32,045 nt of DNA from Candidatus Atribacteria bacterium UBA6251 (GCA_002441285.1 DJVR01000005.1:1-32045); one strand, 5' to 3'; shown: positions 23,254 to 31,953, counted from the stretch's first letter. Notes: generated by a model from the sequence alone, not told the origin. A program made the numbers and translations.

Positions 23254-24414
23254 CTACCGAATTTCTAATAAAGGTTTAAATTCACCTTTTTTGGGTAATT
23301 TCTGAATTGGCTCCTGTAATAAAAAGTTGCCTTTTAGAATCTCTGCTTTTAATTTTAAAGCGATCTCCCGGGCTTTAGCATAACTGGAAAGTGGAGAGGT
23401 TGGAATATCTTTTCCTCTAATATTAATCATCCCCTCTCTTAGTTGTTTATAATTTACCCAACCTAAAGAAGGCTTTTTTAAACGCGGAAAACTATAATCA
23501 ACTATTTCAGTATAAATATCTTCATCTTTTACCGCCACATATTTCATTATTTCACTATTCAAGATAGGAATAGGAACACCTATACCTATCAATAAACTTA
23601 CACCATATCCTTTAAAAAATGCTGCTCGGATAAAATCAGGACTCATCTCTTTTAAATTCCCGATTACTGCCAGAGTGCCACCTTTATAAATCCTTTTTCC
23701 CCCTTCTGTTTTCAATAATTGAGGGTAAAATTGTGTTCCTTCCCAGACAATATAACCTTGTGCTCCTCCTAAAAAAATACGAGTTCCGATGCCTATAGTC
23801 ATAAATTTGGGATCATTAAGTAATGGACTCAATTGACCACTTGTACTATAATTTGCGTTTCCCATTTCAGGAAGTAATATACCCATATAAGTATATATTT
23901 TGCGATGGGAAGTATTGACCGCTACATTATAATTTTGATAGCTATTACGAGGGTTAAATAAGATTGCTTGATTGATACTTTCTTTAGTAATATAAGTTTC
24001 TATTTCTCTTCTCGGATAACAATCAGTCCCCTGGGATATAGCTTTTAATTTAATCTTTTTCCCAGAAATTAAATCTTCAATTACATGTGCTCCTCCATAA
24101 GCCATTCCTTTACTCTCAGAAAGTTGTGTAGCACCTAAATATACATCTACTGCCGCCAATCCTGCATAAGCTTCTACATCATTTAACCAAACCTTTTGCA
24201 TTCTAATGGGAGGATCGCTATGACCAAAATTTATTATTGCCCCCGAAGAACACATAGGTCCAAAAGTACCAGTAGTAACTACATCAACTTCTTCAGTGGC
24301 TTTTTCTATTCCCTTCTTTTCGACTATGGGAATAATTTCTTCGGCACTTACTACGACAGCTTCTCCTTTTTTGATTCTTTCATTGATTTCTTTATAGGTT
24401 TTTTTTACAGTCAT
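23254..24414 (-). CDS. L-aspartate semialdehyde sulfurtransferase (DUF39, homocysteine biosynthesis)
   Basis: A DUF39 (COG1900) enzyme of 386 aa. The methanogen homologue MA1821 makes homocysteine from aspartate semialdehyde and sulfide, bypassing acylhomoserine. The two key cysteines match by position: Cys55 in GPMCSSGAI and Cys132 in GTDCYPRRE (Cys54 and Cys131 in MA1821). The C-terminal CBS domains found in MA1821 are absent, so nucleotide or AdoMet control through CBS is not expected. GGATGG lies 7 nt before the ATG. The NIL-ferredoxin partner follows. Confidence 0.92.
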   Translation of the reverse strand: MTVKKTYKEINERIKKGEAVVVSAEEIIPIVEKKGIEKATEEVDVVTTGTFGPMCSSGAIINFGHSDPPIRMQKVWLNDVEAYAGLAAVDVYLGATQLSESKGMAYGGAHVIEDLISGKKIKLKAISQGTDCYPRREIETYITKESINQAILFNPRNSYQNYNVAVNTSHRKIYTYMGILLPEMGNANYSTSGQLSPLLNDPKFMTIGIGTRIFLGGAQGYIVWEGTQFYPQLLKTEGGKRIYKGGTLAVIGNLKEMSPDFIRAAFFKGYGVSLLIGIGVPIPILNSEIMKYVAVKDEDIYTEIVDYSFPRLKKPSLGWVNYKQLREGMINIRGKDIPTSPLSSYAKAREIALKLKAEILKGNFLLQEPIQKLPKKGEFKPLLEIR

Positions 24415-24496
24415 AGAGCTACCATCCTTTCAACCAAGCAATAATAATTATAGACTCATTTATTACTATACCTTTTTTATTATTTAATCACCCAAA

Positions 24497-24525
24497 CATT
24501 TAATTAGTGGAAAAAGATCTGTCAA
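24497..24525 (-). promoter_or_regulatory. Possible promoter of the homocysteine gene cluster
   Basis: TTGACA (24520-24525, perfect) and a weak TAAATG (24497-24502) are separated by 17 nt, in the 133-nt gap after cimA. It suggests that the sulfur genes can be transcribed apart from ilv-leu. The -10 match is poor. Confidence 0.45.
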
Positions 24526-24547
24526 TAAAATAAATAGTTAATTAACA

Positions 24548-26104
24548 TTAATTATTAATCTCTTTTTTCTGTAAAGCAATTATATTTAACATCTTTTCAG
24601 TCGCTTCAACCGCTGCTAAAACTTGATCTGAATTTACTCCTTTAGTAATAAAAGTTTTTTTATCTCCCTGCCCCCAAGTAATAACGCATTGTACCAGAGC
24701 ATCCGTCTTGCCTCCTGGAGGTATAGTAACTGAATAATCTAAAAGATCCGGCAAAACATATTTTATTTTTTTAGTTATATTTCTAAGTACATTCATAAAA
24801 GCATCATAACCACCGTCTCCTTGGGCAGTTTCTTCTAATTCTATATCCTTATCCTTTTCATTGACCCGATATACCAACTTAACCACCGCAGTAGGTTTTA
24901 ATTCAGTACTGGTAATAATATTACATGATTTTAAATTAAAACTCTTTTTCTGTGGTGTTTCTAAGATGTCTGAGATAATATAGGGTAAATCTCCCTCAGT
25001 AATAACTTCTTTTTTGTCGGCAAGTTCAATTATTCTTTCTAAGACAAGTTTTTTCTGTTGCTGACTAAGTTCAATTCCCATTTCTTCCAGATTATATTCC
25101 AGGTTAGATTTACCACTTAATTTACCCAGAGAATATTGTCTTTTGCGATTAAAGCGCTCAGGTGAAAGTTTACTATTATAAAGATTCGCTTTTCTATCTC
25201 CGTCAGCATGAATTCCCGCGGTCTGGGTAAAAACATTCGACCCGCATATTGGTTTATTAAAAGCTACGCGGTAGCCGGTAAATGATTCTACTACTCTACT
25301 AGCTTTAAATAGTTGCTTTTCCTCTACTCCGGTTTTAATTTTTAAAAAATCATGTAAGCCTACAATTACCTCATCCAAGGAGGAATTTCCTGCTCGCTCT
25401 CCCATACTATTGATCGTACAATGTACTCCCTTTACTCCTGCCTCTACTGCTGATAGGGTGTTAGCAGTAGCTAGCCCATAATCATTATGGGCATGAAAAT
25501 CAAAATGTAGAGAGGGATATTTGGATATAATTTCTTTTAAGAACTGCCATACCTGGGAAGGGTAAAGAATACCTAAGGTATCAGGTAACATAAAGCGTTG
25601 AATCTTCTCATGCCTAAGATTATCCAGGAGATAATAAAAATAATCCCTTGAGTAAAGCATACCATTAGACCAATCTTCAAAATATATATTACAATTAATT
25701 CCCTTTTGATTAGCATACTTAAGAGTCTCTTTTATGTCTTCTAAATGTTGTTCTTTGGTTTTTCTTAGTTGTTTAGACAAATGATTGATTGAACCCTTAG
25801 CCAGTATATTCATAACTTTCCCATTTAAATTACTAATCCAGTCAACTGATTCGGTTTTATCCACAAAACCCAGGATTTCTATTCTATCAGCATAATGATT
25901 TTTTTGAGCCCATTCCATAATCTGAGCTACTGATTGTTCTTCTCCCTTGCTTACTTTTGTGCTGGCAATTTCAATTCTATCTACTTTGATGTCTTCTAAT
26001 AATATTTGAGCAATGGCTAATTTTTCAGAAGGAGAATAACTCACTCCTCTCATCTGTTCTCCGTCCCTTAAAGTTGTATCCATTATCTCTATTCTTTTTT
26101 CCAC
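24548..26104 (-). CDS. cimA: (R)-citramalate synthase, Leptospira type
   Basis: Condenses pyruvate and acetyl-CoA to citramalate, the threonine-independent entry to isoleucine. The 518-aa protein has IMDTTLRDGEQMRGVSYSPS (catalytic Arg) and the metal site FHAHNDYGLATANT. The segments DRIEIASTKVSKGE, EDWSNGM and FTQTAGIHADGDRKANLY match Leptospira CimA rather than LeuA. A C-terminal LeuA-dimer allosteric domain begins near residue 380. It starts with GTG at 26104, since homologues have residues before the ATG eight codons in. It lies 197 nt after leuA. Confidence 0.88.
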   Translation of the reverse strand: MEKRIEIMDTTLRDGEQMRGVSYSPSEKLAIAQILLEDIKVDRIEIASTKVSKGEEQSVAQIMEWAQKNHYADRIEILGFVDKTESVDWISNLNGKVMNILAKGSINHLSKQLRKTKEQHLEDIKETLKYANQKGINCNIYFEDWSNGMLYSRDYFYYLLDNLRHEKIQRFMLPDTLGILYPSQVWQFLKEIISKYPSLHFDFHAHNDYGLATANTLSAVEAGVKGVHCTINSMGERAGNSSLDEVIVGLHDFLKIKTGVEEKQLFKASRVVESFTGYRVAFNKPICGSNVFTQTAGIHADGDRKANLYNSKLSPERFNRKRQYSLGKLSGKSNLEYNLEEMGIELSQQQKKLVLERIIELADKKEVITEGDLPYIISDILETPQKKSFNLKSCNIITSTELKPTAVVKLVYRVNEKDKDIELEETAQGDGGYDAFMNVLRNITKKIKYVLPDLLDYSVTIPPGGKTDALVQCVITWGQGDKKTFITKGVNSDQVLAAVEATEKMLNIIALQKKEINN

Positions 26105-26301
26105 TTTCTATCACTTCCTTTTATCTTAGTGGTTAGTTTTAATTCATTAGTTTAATAGTTAGTCAGGCGTAAACTAGTCCACCAGCCTGTCAATTACTAA
26201 TCAATAAAATAATTATTTACTAAGATCTAACGATTTATTATACAGTATCTATTTACTATTCAATATTTAAAATTCTAAACAATCAGCTCGCCCTCAATAG
26301 T

Positions 26302-27822
26302 TTAAGCTAATTTATAAACCATTTTATTTACTGCATTAAGATAGGCCAGAATACTCGCTTCTAAAGTATCAGTACTAGTACCTCGACCAGTAAAGATATT
26401 CCCTTTTTCATTCTTTATTTTTACCAGAACCTTTCCTTGGGCATCTTTTCCTTTGGTTAAAGCTTGAACATTATAATCTATTAATTTTAATTTTAATTTA
26501 GTTATTCGATCTATTGCTTTGAATGAGGCATCTACTGGACCATCTCCACAAGCCGCATCTTCTAAATGTTGCTTATCTTGATATAACAACCTGATGGTAG
26601 CTGTAGGTAAAGTTTTATTACCTGTATTAACCTGAAAATACTCTAACTTATAGGTCTCGACAATTTGGCCTATTACTTCTTCAGAAACGATTGCTTCTAG
26701 ATCTTCAACAAAGATTTCCTTCTTTTTATCCGCTAATAATTTAAATTTTTCAAATACTTCATTCAATCTTTCCCGGTCTAATATATAACCCATTTCTTCT
26801 AACCTATTCTTAAGTGCATTTCTCCCGGAATGCTTTCCTAAAACAAGACTACTCTTTTCCAGACCTATCGATTTAGGAGCCATAATTTCATAAGTAGTTC
26901 GTTCCTTTAATATTCCATCCTGATGAATACCCGCTTCATGGGCAAAAGCATTCCTTCCTACTATTGCTTTATTTGGTTGAATAGTAAAGCCGGTTAATTT
27001 ACTAACTAATCGGCTAAGGGGATAAATATGGGAAGTATTAATCCCGGTAGTCTTATGATAGATGTCTATTCTAGTTTTAAGAGCCATTACAATTTCTTCT
27101 AAAGATGCATTACCAGCTCTTTCTCCAATCCCATTGATAGTACATTCTACCTGGGTAGCGCCATGTTTAATAGCTTCTAAGGAATTAGCCACTGCTAAAC
27201 CCAAATCATTATGACAATGTACGCTAATAACTGCTTTTCCAATATTAGGGACATTTTCTTTAATATCTTTGATAAGATTCCCAAACTCCTCTGGCTGGGC
27301 ATACCCTACAGTATCGGGGATATTTATTATTGTGGCTCCAACTTTAATTACTTCTTCAAAAATTCTATATAAAAATTCTTTTTCGCTTCTACTGGCATCC
27401 TCTGCTGAAAATTCAACCTCAGAACAGAGTTTAACTGCATATTTTACCGCTTCTACAGCTTGTTCTAAAACTTGTTCTGGAGTAAGTTGCAATTTATATT
27501 TCATATGAATAGGAGAAGTAGCAATAAAGGTATGAATACGGGGGCGATCAGAATATTTTACTGCCTCCCAAGCTCTTTCAATATCTTTCCTGGTAGCTCG
27601 AGCTAAACCCGCAATGGTACAACCCTTGATAGTTTGAGCTATTAATTTTACTCCTTCAAAATCACCGGGAGAAGCAATGGGAAAGCCAGCTTCAATTACA
27701 TCTACCTTAAGTTTCTCTAAATTTTTGGCAATCTCCAATTTTTCATAAGTATTTAGAGAGGCTCCCGGACATTGTTCGCCATCTCGAAGTGTAGTATCAA
27801 AGATTAATATTCTATCTTCCAT
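26302..27822 (-). CDS. leuA: 2-isopropylmalate synthase
   Basis: First step of leucine synthesis, 2-oxoisovalerate + acetyl-CoA to 2-isopropylmalate. The 506-aa protein has FDTTLRDGEQCPGASLN, AGFPIASPGDFE, the metal-binding HCHNDLGLAVANS and NGIGERAGNASLEE. The C-terminal LeuA-dimer domain with GDGPVDASFKAI begins near residue 380 and would bind leucine for feedback. The frame extends to 27849, but TAGGAGGAGGT precedes the ATG at 27822 and the protein family starts at MEDRILIFDTT. Confidence 0.96.
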   Translation of the reverse strand: MEDRILIFDTTLRDGEQCPGASLNTYEKLEIAKNLEKLKVDVIEAGFPIASPGDFEGVKLIAQTIKGCTIAGLARATRKDIERAWEAVKYSDRPRIHTFIATSPIHMKYKLQLTPEQVLEQAVEAVKYAVKLCSEVEFSAEDASRSEKEFLYRIFEEVIKVGATIINIPDTVGYAQPEEFGNLIKDIKENVPNIGKAVISVHCHNDLGLAVANSLEAIKHGATQVECTINGIGERAGNASLEEIVMALKTRIDIYHKTTGINTSHIYPLSRLVSKLTGFTIQPNKAIVGRNAFAHEAGIHQDGILKERTTYEIMAPKSIGLEKSSLVLGKHSGRNALKNRLEEMGYILDRERLNEVFEKFKLLADKKKEIFVEDLEAIVSEEVIGQIVETYKLEYFQVNTGNKTLPTATIRLLYQDKQHLEDAACGDGPVDASFKAIDRITKLKLKLIDYNVQALTKGKDAQGKVLVKIKNEKGNIFTGRGTSTDTLEASILAYLNAVNKMVYKLA

Positions 27823-27978
27823 GATTTTACCTCCTCCTAAAAAACTCATTGCTTATCTTATCCTATACCTATCTTTCTTTTTAATATCCTTCTTCAAACC
27901 CATATACTATAATTAATTAAAGCTTAGTATATTAACCAAGTAATTACTTAACTAATTTACTCCTTGCAAGACACCTAT

Positions 27979-28974
27979 TTATTTTTTTATCCAGGGCATC
28001 ATTTTACGTAATTCTTCTCCTACTTTTTCAATTAGATAATTTGCTTCTTTATTTCGCATAGCTCGATAATAGGGCTTTCCTGCTTGATTTTCTAGAATCC
28101 AATCTTTTGCAAATTCTCCGCTCTGTATTTCAGCTAAAACTTTTTTCATTTCCTGACGAGTCTCTTCATTTATAATCCTTTTACCTACTTTTAAATCCCC
28201 ATATTCAGCAGTATTGCTCACATTATCTCGCATATAAGTAATTCCACCCTGATAAATTAGATCAACAATCAATTTTAATTCATTTAAACACTCAAAATAA
28301 GCAATTTCTGGTTGATATCCTGCCTCTACCAAGACATCAAAACCAGCCTGAATTAAGGCCGTTACTCCTCCACAAAGAACTGTTTGTTCACCAAATAAAT
28401 CAGTCTCTGTCTCTTCTTTAAATGTGGTTTCAATGGTCCCTGCTCGAGTCCCTCCTATGGCCCAGGAATAAGCCAATCCAATTTCTTTAGCCTTACCCGA
28501 ATAATCCTGATATACCGCTATTAGATTGGGGACACCTTTGCCCTGCAGATACATTTCTCTTACCAGACGGCCCGGGCTCTTAGGGGCCACCATAATTACA
28601 TCCACATTCTGAGGAGGAATGATTTGACTAAAGTGGATATTAAATCCGTGAGAGAACATTAAAACATTCCCTTCTCTTAAATTTTCCTTAATACCTTCTT
28701 GAGAATATACTTTAGCTTGAACTTCGTCTGGAATTAATATTTGAATAATATCACCAATTTTGGCCGCCTCAGGAATACTCATTGCTTTTAATCCATCTTT
28801 TTCTACCAGATTATACGATTTACTTCCTTCACGTAAACCTACCACCACTTTAATCCCGCTATCATGTAAATTAAGGGCCTGTCCTCTTCCCTGACTGCCA
28901 TAACCAATAACTGCAACAGTCTTTCCTTCTAAATATTCCTTTTTTACATCCCGATCATAATATATCTTAGCCAT
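27979..28974 (-). CDS. ilvC: Ketol-acid reductoisomerase (class I)
   Basis: Mg2+- and NAD(P)H-dependent isomeroreductase of the branched-chain pathway. At 331 aa it is the short class I form. Residues 24-29 (GYGSQG) start the nucleotide fold. The beta2-alphaB loop GLREGSKS suggests NADPH preference. PKSPGRLVREMY and the C-terminal Mg-binding helices (DLFGEQTVLCGG, ECLNELKLIVDL) are intact. AAGGAG precedes the ATG. It follows ilvN by 95 nt. Confidence 0.96.
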   Translation of the reverse strand: MAKIYYDRDVKKEYLEGKTVAVIGYGSQGRGQALNLHDSGIKVVVGLREGSKSYNLVEKDGLKAMSIPEAAKIGDIIQILIPDEVQAKVYSQEGIKENLREGNVLMFSHGFNIHFSQIIPPQNVDVIMVAPKSPGRLVREMYLQGKGVPNLIAVYQDYSGKAKEIGLAYSWAIGGTRAGTIETTFKEETETDLFGEQTVLCGGVTALIQAGFDVLVEAGYQPEIAYFECLNELKLIVDLIYQGGITYMRDNVSNTAEYGDLKVGKRIINEETRQEMKKVLAEIQSGEFAKDWILENQAGKPYYRAMRNKEANYLIEKVGEELRKMMPWIKK

Positions 28975-29069
28975 TTTTTTATTCTCCTTTTTATTTATTC
29001 AATAATATAGATTAAAATTTAAATCACATTTTTGGAATCTTTTCCTAAATATTTCAATTAGAAATATCC

Positions 29070-29582
29070 TTATTCACCCGTTTTTTTTAAAGTAAATATA
29101 TCTTTGCTTCCTCTGGAAAGGGCAATTTTACCGGTTCTAACTACTTCTTTTATCCCAAAAGGTCTTAATAATTCAATTAAGGCATTTACTTTATCTTCCA
29201 CCCCGGTAGTTTCGATAGTCATAATCTGGTTATTAACATCAACTATCTTGGCTCTAAAAATATCTACTAGCTGTATTACCTCTGATTGCACAGGTAAAGA
29301 ATTAGTACTTACTTTAATCAAAGCCAATTCTCTCTCTACCGAACTTTGAGCTTGAAGGTCTCTAACTTTGAAGACATCAACTAATTTATTAAGTTGTTTA
29401 GTAATCTGTTCCAAAACTTTTTCATCTCCCTCTACTACAATGGTCATTCTAGAGACTCCATTCTCTTCGGTATGACCAACCGCAAGACTTTCAATATTAA
29501 AACCTCTTCGAGTGAATAAGCTAGCCACCTTCGCCAGAATACCAGGATAATCCTTTACCAATACCGCAATAGTATGTCTCAT
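29070..29582 (-). CDS. ilvN: Acetolactate synthase small (regulatory) subunit
   Basis: The regulatory ACT-domain subunit of acetohydroxyacid synthase; it activates IlvB and confers valine feedback. Of 170 aa, the N-terminal ACT domain has TIAVLVKDYPGILAKVASLF and RRGFNIESLAVGHTE. A second ACT-like domain follows at about residue 80-155. The gene starts 2 nt beyond the ilvB stop codon. Also called ilvH in many genomes. Confidence 0.95.
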   Translation of the reverse strand: MRHTIAVLVKDYPGILAKVASLFTRRGFNIESLAVGHTEENGVSRMTIVVEGDEKVLEQITKQLNKLVDVFKVRDLQAQSSVERELALIKVSTNSLPVQSEVIQLVDIFRAKIVDVNNQIMTIETTGVEDKVNALIELLRPFGIKEVVRTGKIALSRGSKDIFTLKKTGE

Positions 29583-29584
29583 AA

Positions 29585-31255
29585 TTAATCAACTCCTAAC
29601 ATTTCAGATATAGAAGCACCAGGTGGTACTATAGGGGAGACATTCTCTTCTTCTGGAACCAAACAATCAATTAAAACAAATTCATTTAAAGAGAAGGCTT
29701 TATTTAATGCAGGATACAGTTCTTGTTTTTTACTTACTCTAATTGCGGTTCCCCCATAAGCCTCTACCAATTTTACAAAATCTGGACTCCCAAATAGATT
29801 GGTGGAAGCATATCTCTTTTTAAAAAATAATTCTTGCCACTGCCTTACCATTCCTAGATAGCTATTGTTAATCAGTATAACCACAAAATTGAGTTTATGC
29901 CCCATCGCAATAGCTAATTCTTGCAAGTTCATCTGAAAACTACCATCACCTGAAATACAAACAACTTTTTTCTCAGGACAGCCAAACTTAGCTCCAATTG
30001 CCGCCGGAAGACCATATCCCATTGTTCCCAATCCCCCGGAAGAGATAAAAGTTCGAGGTTCAGTATATTGATAATATTGAGCTGACCACATCTGGTGTTG
30101 ACCCACATCAGTAACTATTACTGCTTTTCCTTCAGTTATCTCATAAACTTTTTCTATAATATACTGTGGTCTTAAGATCTCATCATTCTTATATTTCAAG
30201 GGATTTTTCTTTTTCCATTCTTTTATTTTCTCTAACCAGGTTTTATGCTCTTTTTTGTTTACTGCTTCATTTAATCTTTTTAATACTTTTTTAAGATCGC
30301 CAACAATAGGAATATCAACAGAAATATTTTTCCCAATTTCAGCAGGGTCAATATCTACATGGATCACTTTTGCTTGTGCACCAAAATCAGATAGTTTGCC
30401 GGTAATTCTATCATCAAATCTTACTCCCAAAGCAATAATCAAATCAGCATCACTAATAGCATAATTGGCATAAGGGGTACCATGCATCCCCAACATTCCT
30501 AAAGAAAGAGAATGGGTTTCCGGAAAAGAACCTAAGCCCATTAGAGTAGTAGTAACAGGAATACTGGTTTTTAAGGCTAACTCTCTTAACTCAGACGAGG
30601 CATTAGAAATAATAACTCCTCCTCCTGCTAAAATTATTGGTCTTTTTGCTTTTTCTATACTTTGAGCTGCCATCTTAATCTGTTTAATATGGCCATCATA
30701 AGTCGGATTATAGCCTATAACCTTTAATTTATCAGGATATTCAAAATTAGTCTGAGCTAATTGAACATCTTTGGGTAAATCTACTAAAACTGGTCCGGGC
30801 CTACCTACTTTTGCAATATAAAAAGCCTCTTTTATAATCTCAGCTAATTCCTCTACCCTTCTGACTATATAATTATTCTTGGTAATAGAAGAGGTAATAC
30901 CACATATATATACTTCTTGAAAAGCATCTGTTCCAATTAGTTTAGTAGAAACTTGTCCAGTAAAGGCAACTATAGGAACGGAATCAAGATAAGCATTAGC
31001 TAAACCCGTTACCAGATTAGTAGCTCCTGGCCCAGAAGTAGCCAAACATACCCCCACTTTACCTGTAGCTCGAGCATATCCATCAGCTGCATGAGCAGCT
31101 CCTTGTTCATGCCGGGTTAGAATATGTTTAATAGAAGGTTCACTATAAAGGATATCGTATACTGGCATAATAGCTCCACCTGGAACACCAAAAATAACGT
31201 CAACACCCTCTTTCTTAAGGCATTGTACCAGTATTTCGGCGCCACTTAGTTTCAT
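29585..31255 (-). CDS. ilvB: Acetolactate synthase large (catalytic) subunit
   Basis: ThDP-dependent condensation of two pyruvates, or pyruvate + 2-oxobutyrate, to start valine/leucine and isoleucine synthesis. The 556-aa protein has GVPGGAIMPVYD, the catalytic Glu in TRHEQGAAHAADGYARATG, the FAD/middle domain with GVRFDDRITGKL, and the ThDP motif GDGSFQMNLQEL...INNSYLGMVRQW. The frame is open to 31348, but the 31 extra codons overlap the ppGpp-type riboswitch terminator. AAGGAG lies 9 nt before the ATG at 31255. Confidence 0.97.
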   Translation of the reverse strand: MKLSGAEILVQCLKKEGVDVIFGVPGGAIMPVYDILYSEPSIKHILTRHEQGAAHAADGYARATGKVGVCLATSGPGATNLVTGLANAYLDSVPIVAFTGQVSTKLIGTDAFQEVYICGITSSITKNNYIVRRVEELAEIIKEAFYIAKVGRPGPVLVDLPKDVQLAQTNFEYPDKLKVIGYNPTYDGHIKQIKMAAQSIEKAKRPIILAGGGVIISNASSELRELALKTSIPVTTTLMGLGSFPETHSLSLGMLGMHGTPYANYAISDADLIIALGVRFDDRITGKLSDFGAQAKVIHVDIDPAEIGKNISVDIPIVGDLKKVLKRLNEAVNKKEHKTWLEKIKEWKKKNPLKYKNDEILRPQYIIEKVYEITEGKAVIVTDVGQHQMWSAQYYQYTEPRTFISSGGLGTMGYGLPAAIGAKFGCPEKKVVCISGDGSFQMNLQELAIAMGHKLNFVVILINNSYLGMVRQWQELFFKKRYASTNLFGSPDFVKLVEAYGGTAIRVSKKQELYPALNKAFSLNEFVLIDCLVPEEENVSPIVPPGASISEMLGVD

Positions 31256-31322
31256 TTTAATCATCTCCTTTCTTTTATATTTCAAACAAATTCCCTGCCA
31301 TCTTTTCCCTATTTTTATATAT

Positions 31323-31391
31323 AAAAAGACTCCAACAAATAAATCCATCTTGTTAATTACAACAAAAGGGACCTATCCGCTGGAGTCTTTT
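31323..31391 (-). terminator. Riboswitch-controlled terminator before ilvB
   Basis: On the minus strand AAAAGACTCCAGC (31379-31391) pairs with GTTGGAGTCTTTTT (31323-31336) across a loop of about 42 nt, followed by a U/A-rich run. The 5' arm contains the 3' half of an aptamer stem (GAGT...ACTC), so forming the aptamer would prevent termination, a ligand-ON arrangement. Confidence 0.75.
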
Positions 31392-31492
31392 ATACTCACG
31401 GTGTAACACCAATATTCCTGGTATTGGTGTTTTATACCACTTGGTCCAGGCTCTAATCTTGGTTAATTAGACGGAACCCTAGGTATACTCCC
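31368..31492 (-). ncRNA. ykkC-family subtype 2a riboswitch, probable ppGpp aptamer
   Basis: The minus strand holds the ykkC core: CTAGGGTTCCG near 31472-31482, the hairpin TCTAAT/ATTAGA (31452-31471 region), CTGGACCAAGTGG, a perfect 10-bp hairpin AACACCAATA/TATTGGTGTT, then ACACCGTGAG and TATAAAAGACTCC. GGG...ACCT at the start can pair with AGGTCCC at the end. ykkC subtypes sense guanidine, PRPP, ppGpp or nucleotide diphosphates; those before branched-chain genes are known to be ppGpp riboswitches and can occur next to T-boxes. Ligand assignment rests on context. Confidence 0.85.
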
Positions 31493-31554
31493 AAAAAAAC
31501 AAAAAACTTTCGTCTTAATCTTAGTCTAAAAAAGACTAAAATAGGGACGAAAGT
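31493..31554 (-). terminator. T-box-controlled terminator of the ilv-leu leader
   Basis: ACTTTCGTC (31546-31554) pairs with GACGAAAGT (31506-31514), with an inner TTTAGTC/GACTAA hairpin, followed by TTTTTTGTTTTTTT. The antiterminator would instead use the T-box core upstream. Confidence 0.9.
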
Positions 31555-31797
31555 CGTCGTGGTACCACCCTATTTCGATAAAGATAATATTTAAACCATT
31601 ATATCCTTATCCTCATTGGTTATAAACCATAACGCCTTTATCGACGTCACAGGTTACTTTACTAAAGTTCACCTATGCCTTAATATGGAAGGTGAGATCT
31701 TCAACTAACTTAAGCTACCAATTCCCACCAATTCTTGGCTCTCTTAAGCAATTCAGTTAGCCTACTTTTCCTTCCTCAGTTTTACCTATATTTATTA
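31493..31797 (-). ncRNA. T-box leader of the ilv-leu operon (Leu specifier CUC)
   Basis: The T-box core ATAGGGTGGTACCACGAC lies at 31556-31573 (minus strand). Stem I closes with GGAAGG (31770-31775) and CCUUCC (31687-31692). The AGUA turn is on the 5' side. The specifier loop reads GAAGAUCUCA, giving CUC (complement of 31694-31696) for leucine, as in the Bacillus ilv-leu leader. This Stem I is full length (about 89 nt), with AGAGAG and GGUGGGA conserved-type segments. The terminator at 31493-31554 follows. Confidence 0.92.
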
Positions 31798-31803
31798 AAA
31801 ATG

Positions 31804-31832
31804 AATATACTACAATTAAACTCAAATGTCAA
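31804..31832 (-). promoter_or_regulatory. Promoter of the ilv-leu operon
   Basis: A perfect TTGACA (31827-31832) and TATATT (31804-31809) with a 17-nt spacer on the minus strand. Transcription would begin near 31797, giving a leader of about 540 nt before ilvB. Confidence 0.8.
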
Positions 31833-31953
31833 GAAAAAAATGTGCGTTGTCCAGGACATACTATACAATTTTTAAATTATGGTTATTCTCAGTATATCAA
31901 AAAAGTATTAGAATTAGTAGAAATAAATCCTGACAAGATAGAATGGAGGTTAT

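Noticed and set aside
24548..26104. Second 2-isopropylmalate synthase or homocitrate synthase
   Set aside because: Segments such as EIASTKVSKGE, EDWSNGM and FTQTAGIHADGDRKANLY match Leptospira-type citramalate synthase.
26105..26301. Hairpin or riboswitch in the leuA-cimA gap (around 26159-26200)
   Set aside because: Possible arms have mismatches and no known RNA motif; I see no clear function in this 197-nt gap.
29585..31348. ilvB read as a 587-aa protein with a hydrophobic N-terminal extension
   Set aside because: The extra 31 codons overlap the second leader terminator, and a good ribosome site precedes the ATG at 31255, where homologues begin.
31368..31492. Guanidine-I or PRPP riboswitch as the identity of the aptamer
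   Set aside because: The ykkC core fits all of these, but guanidine exporters/carboxylases or purine genes are not downstream. Branched-chain genes fit the ppGpp class; the ligand remains to be tested.
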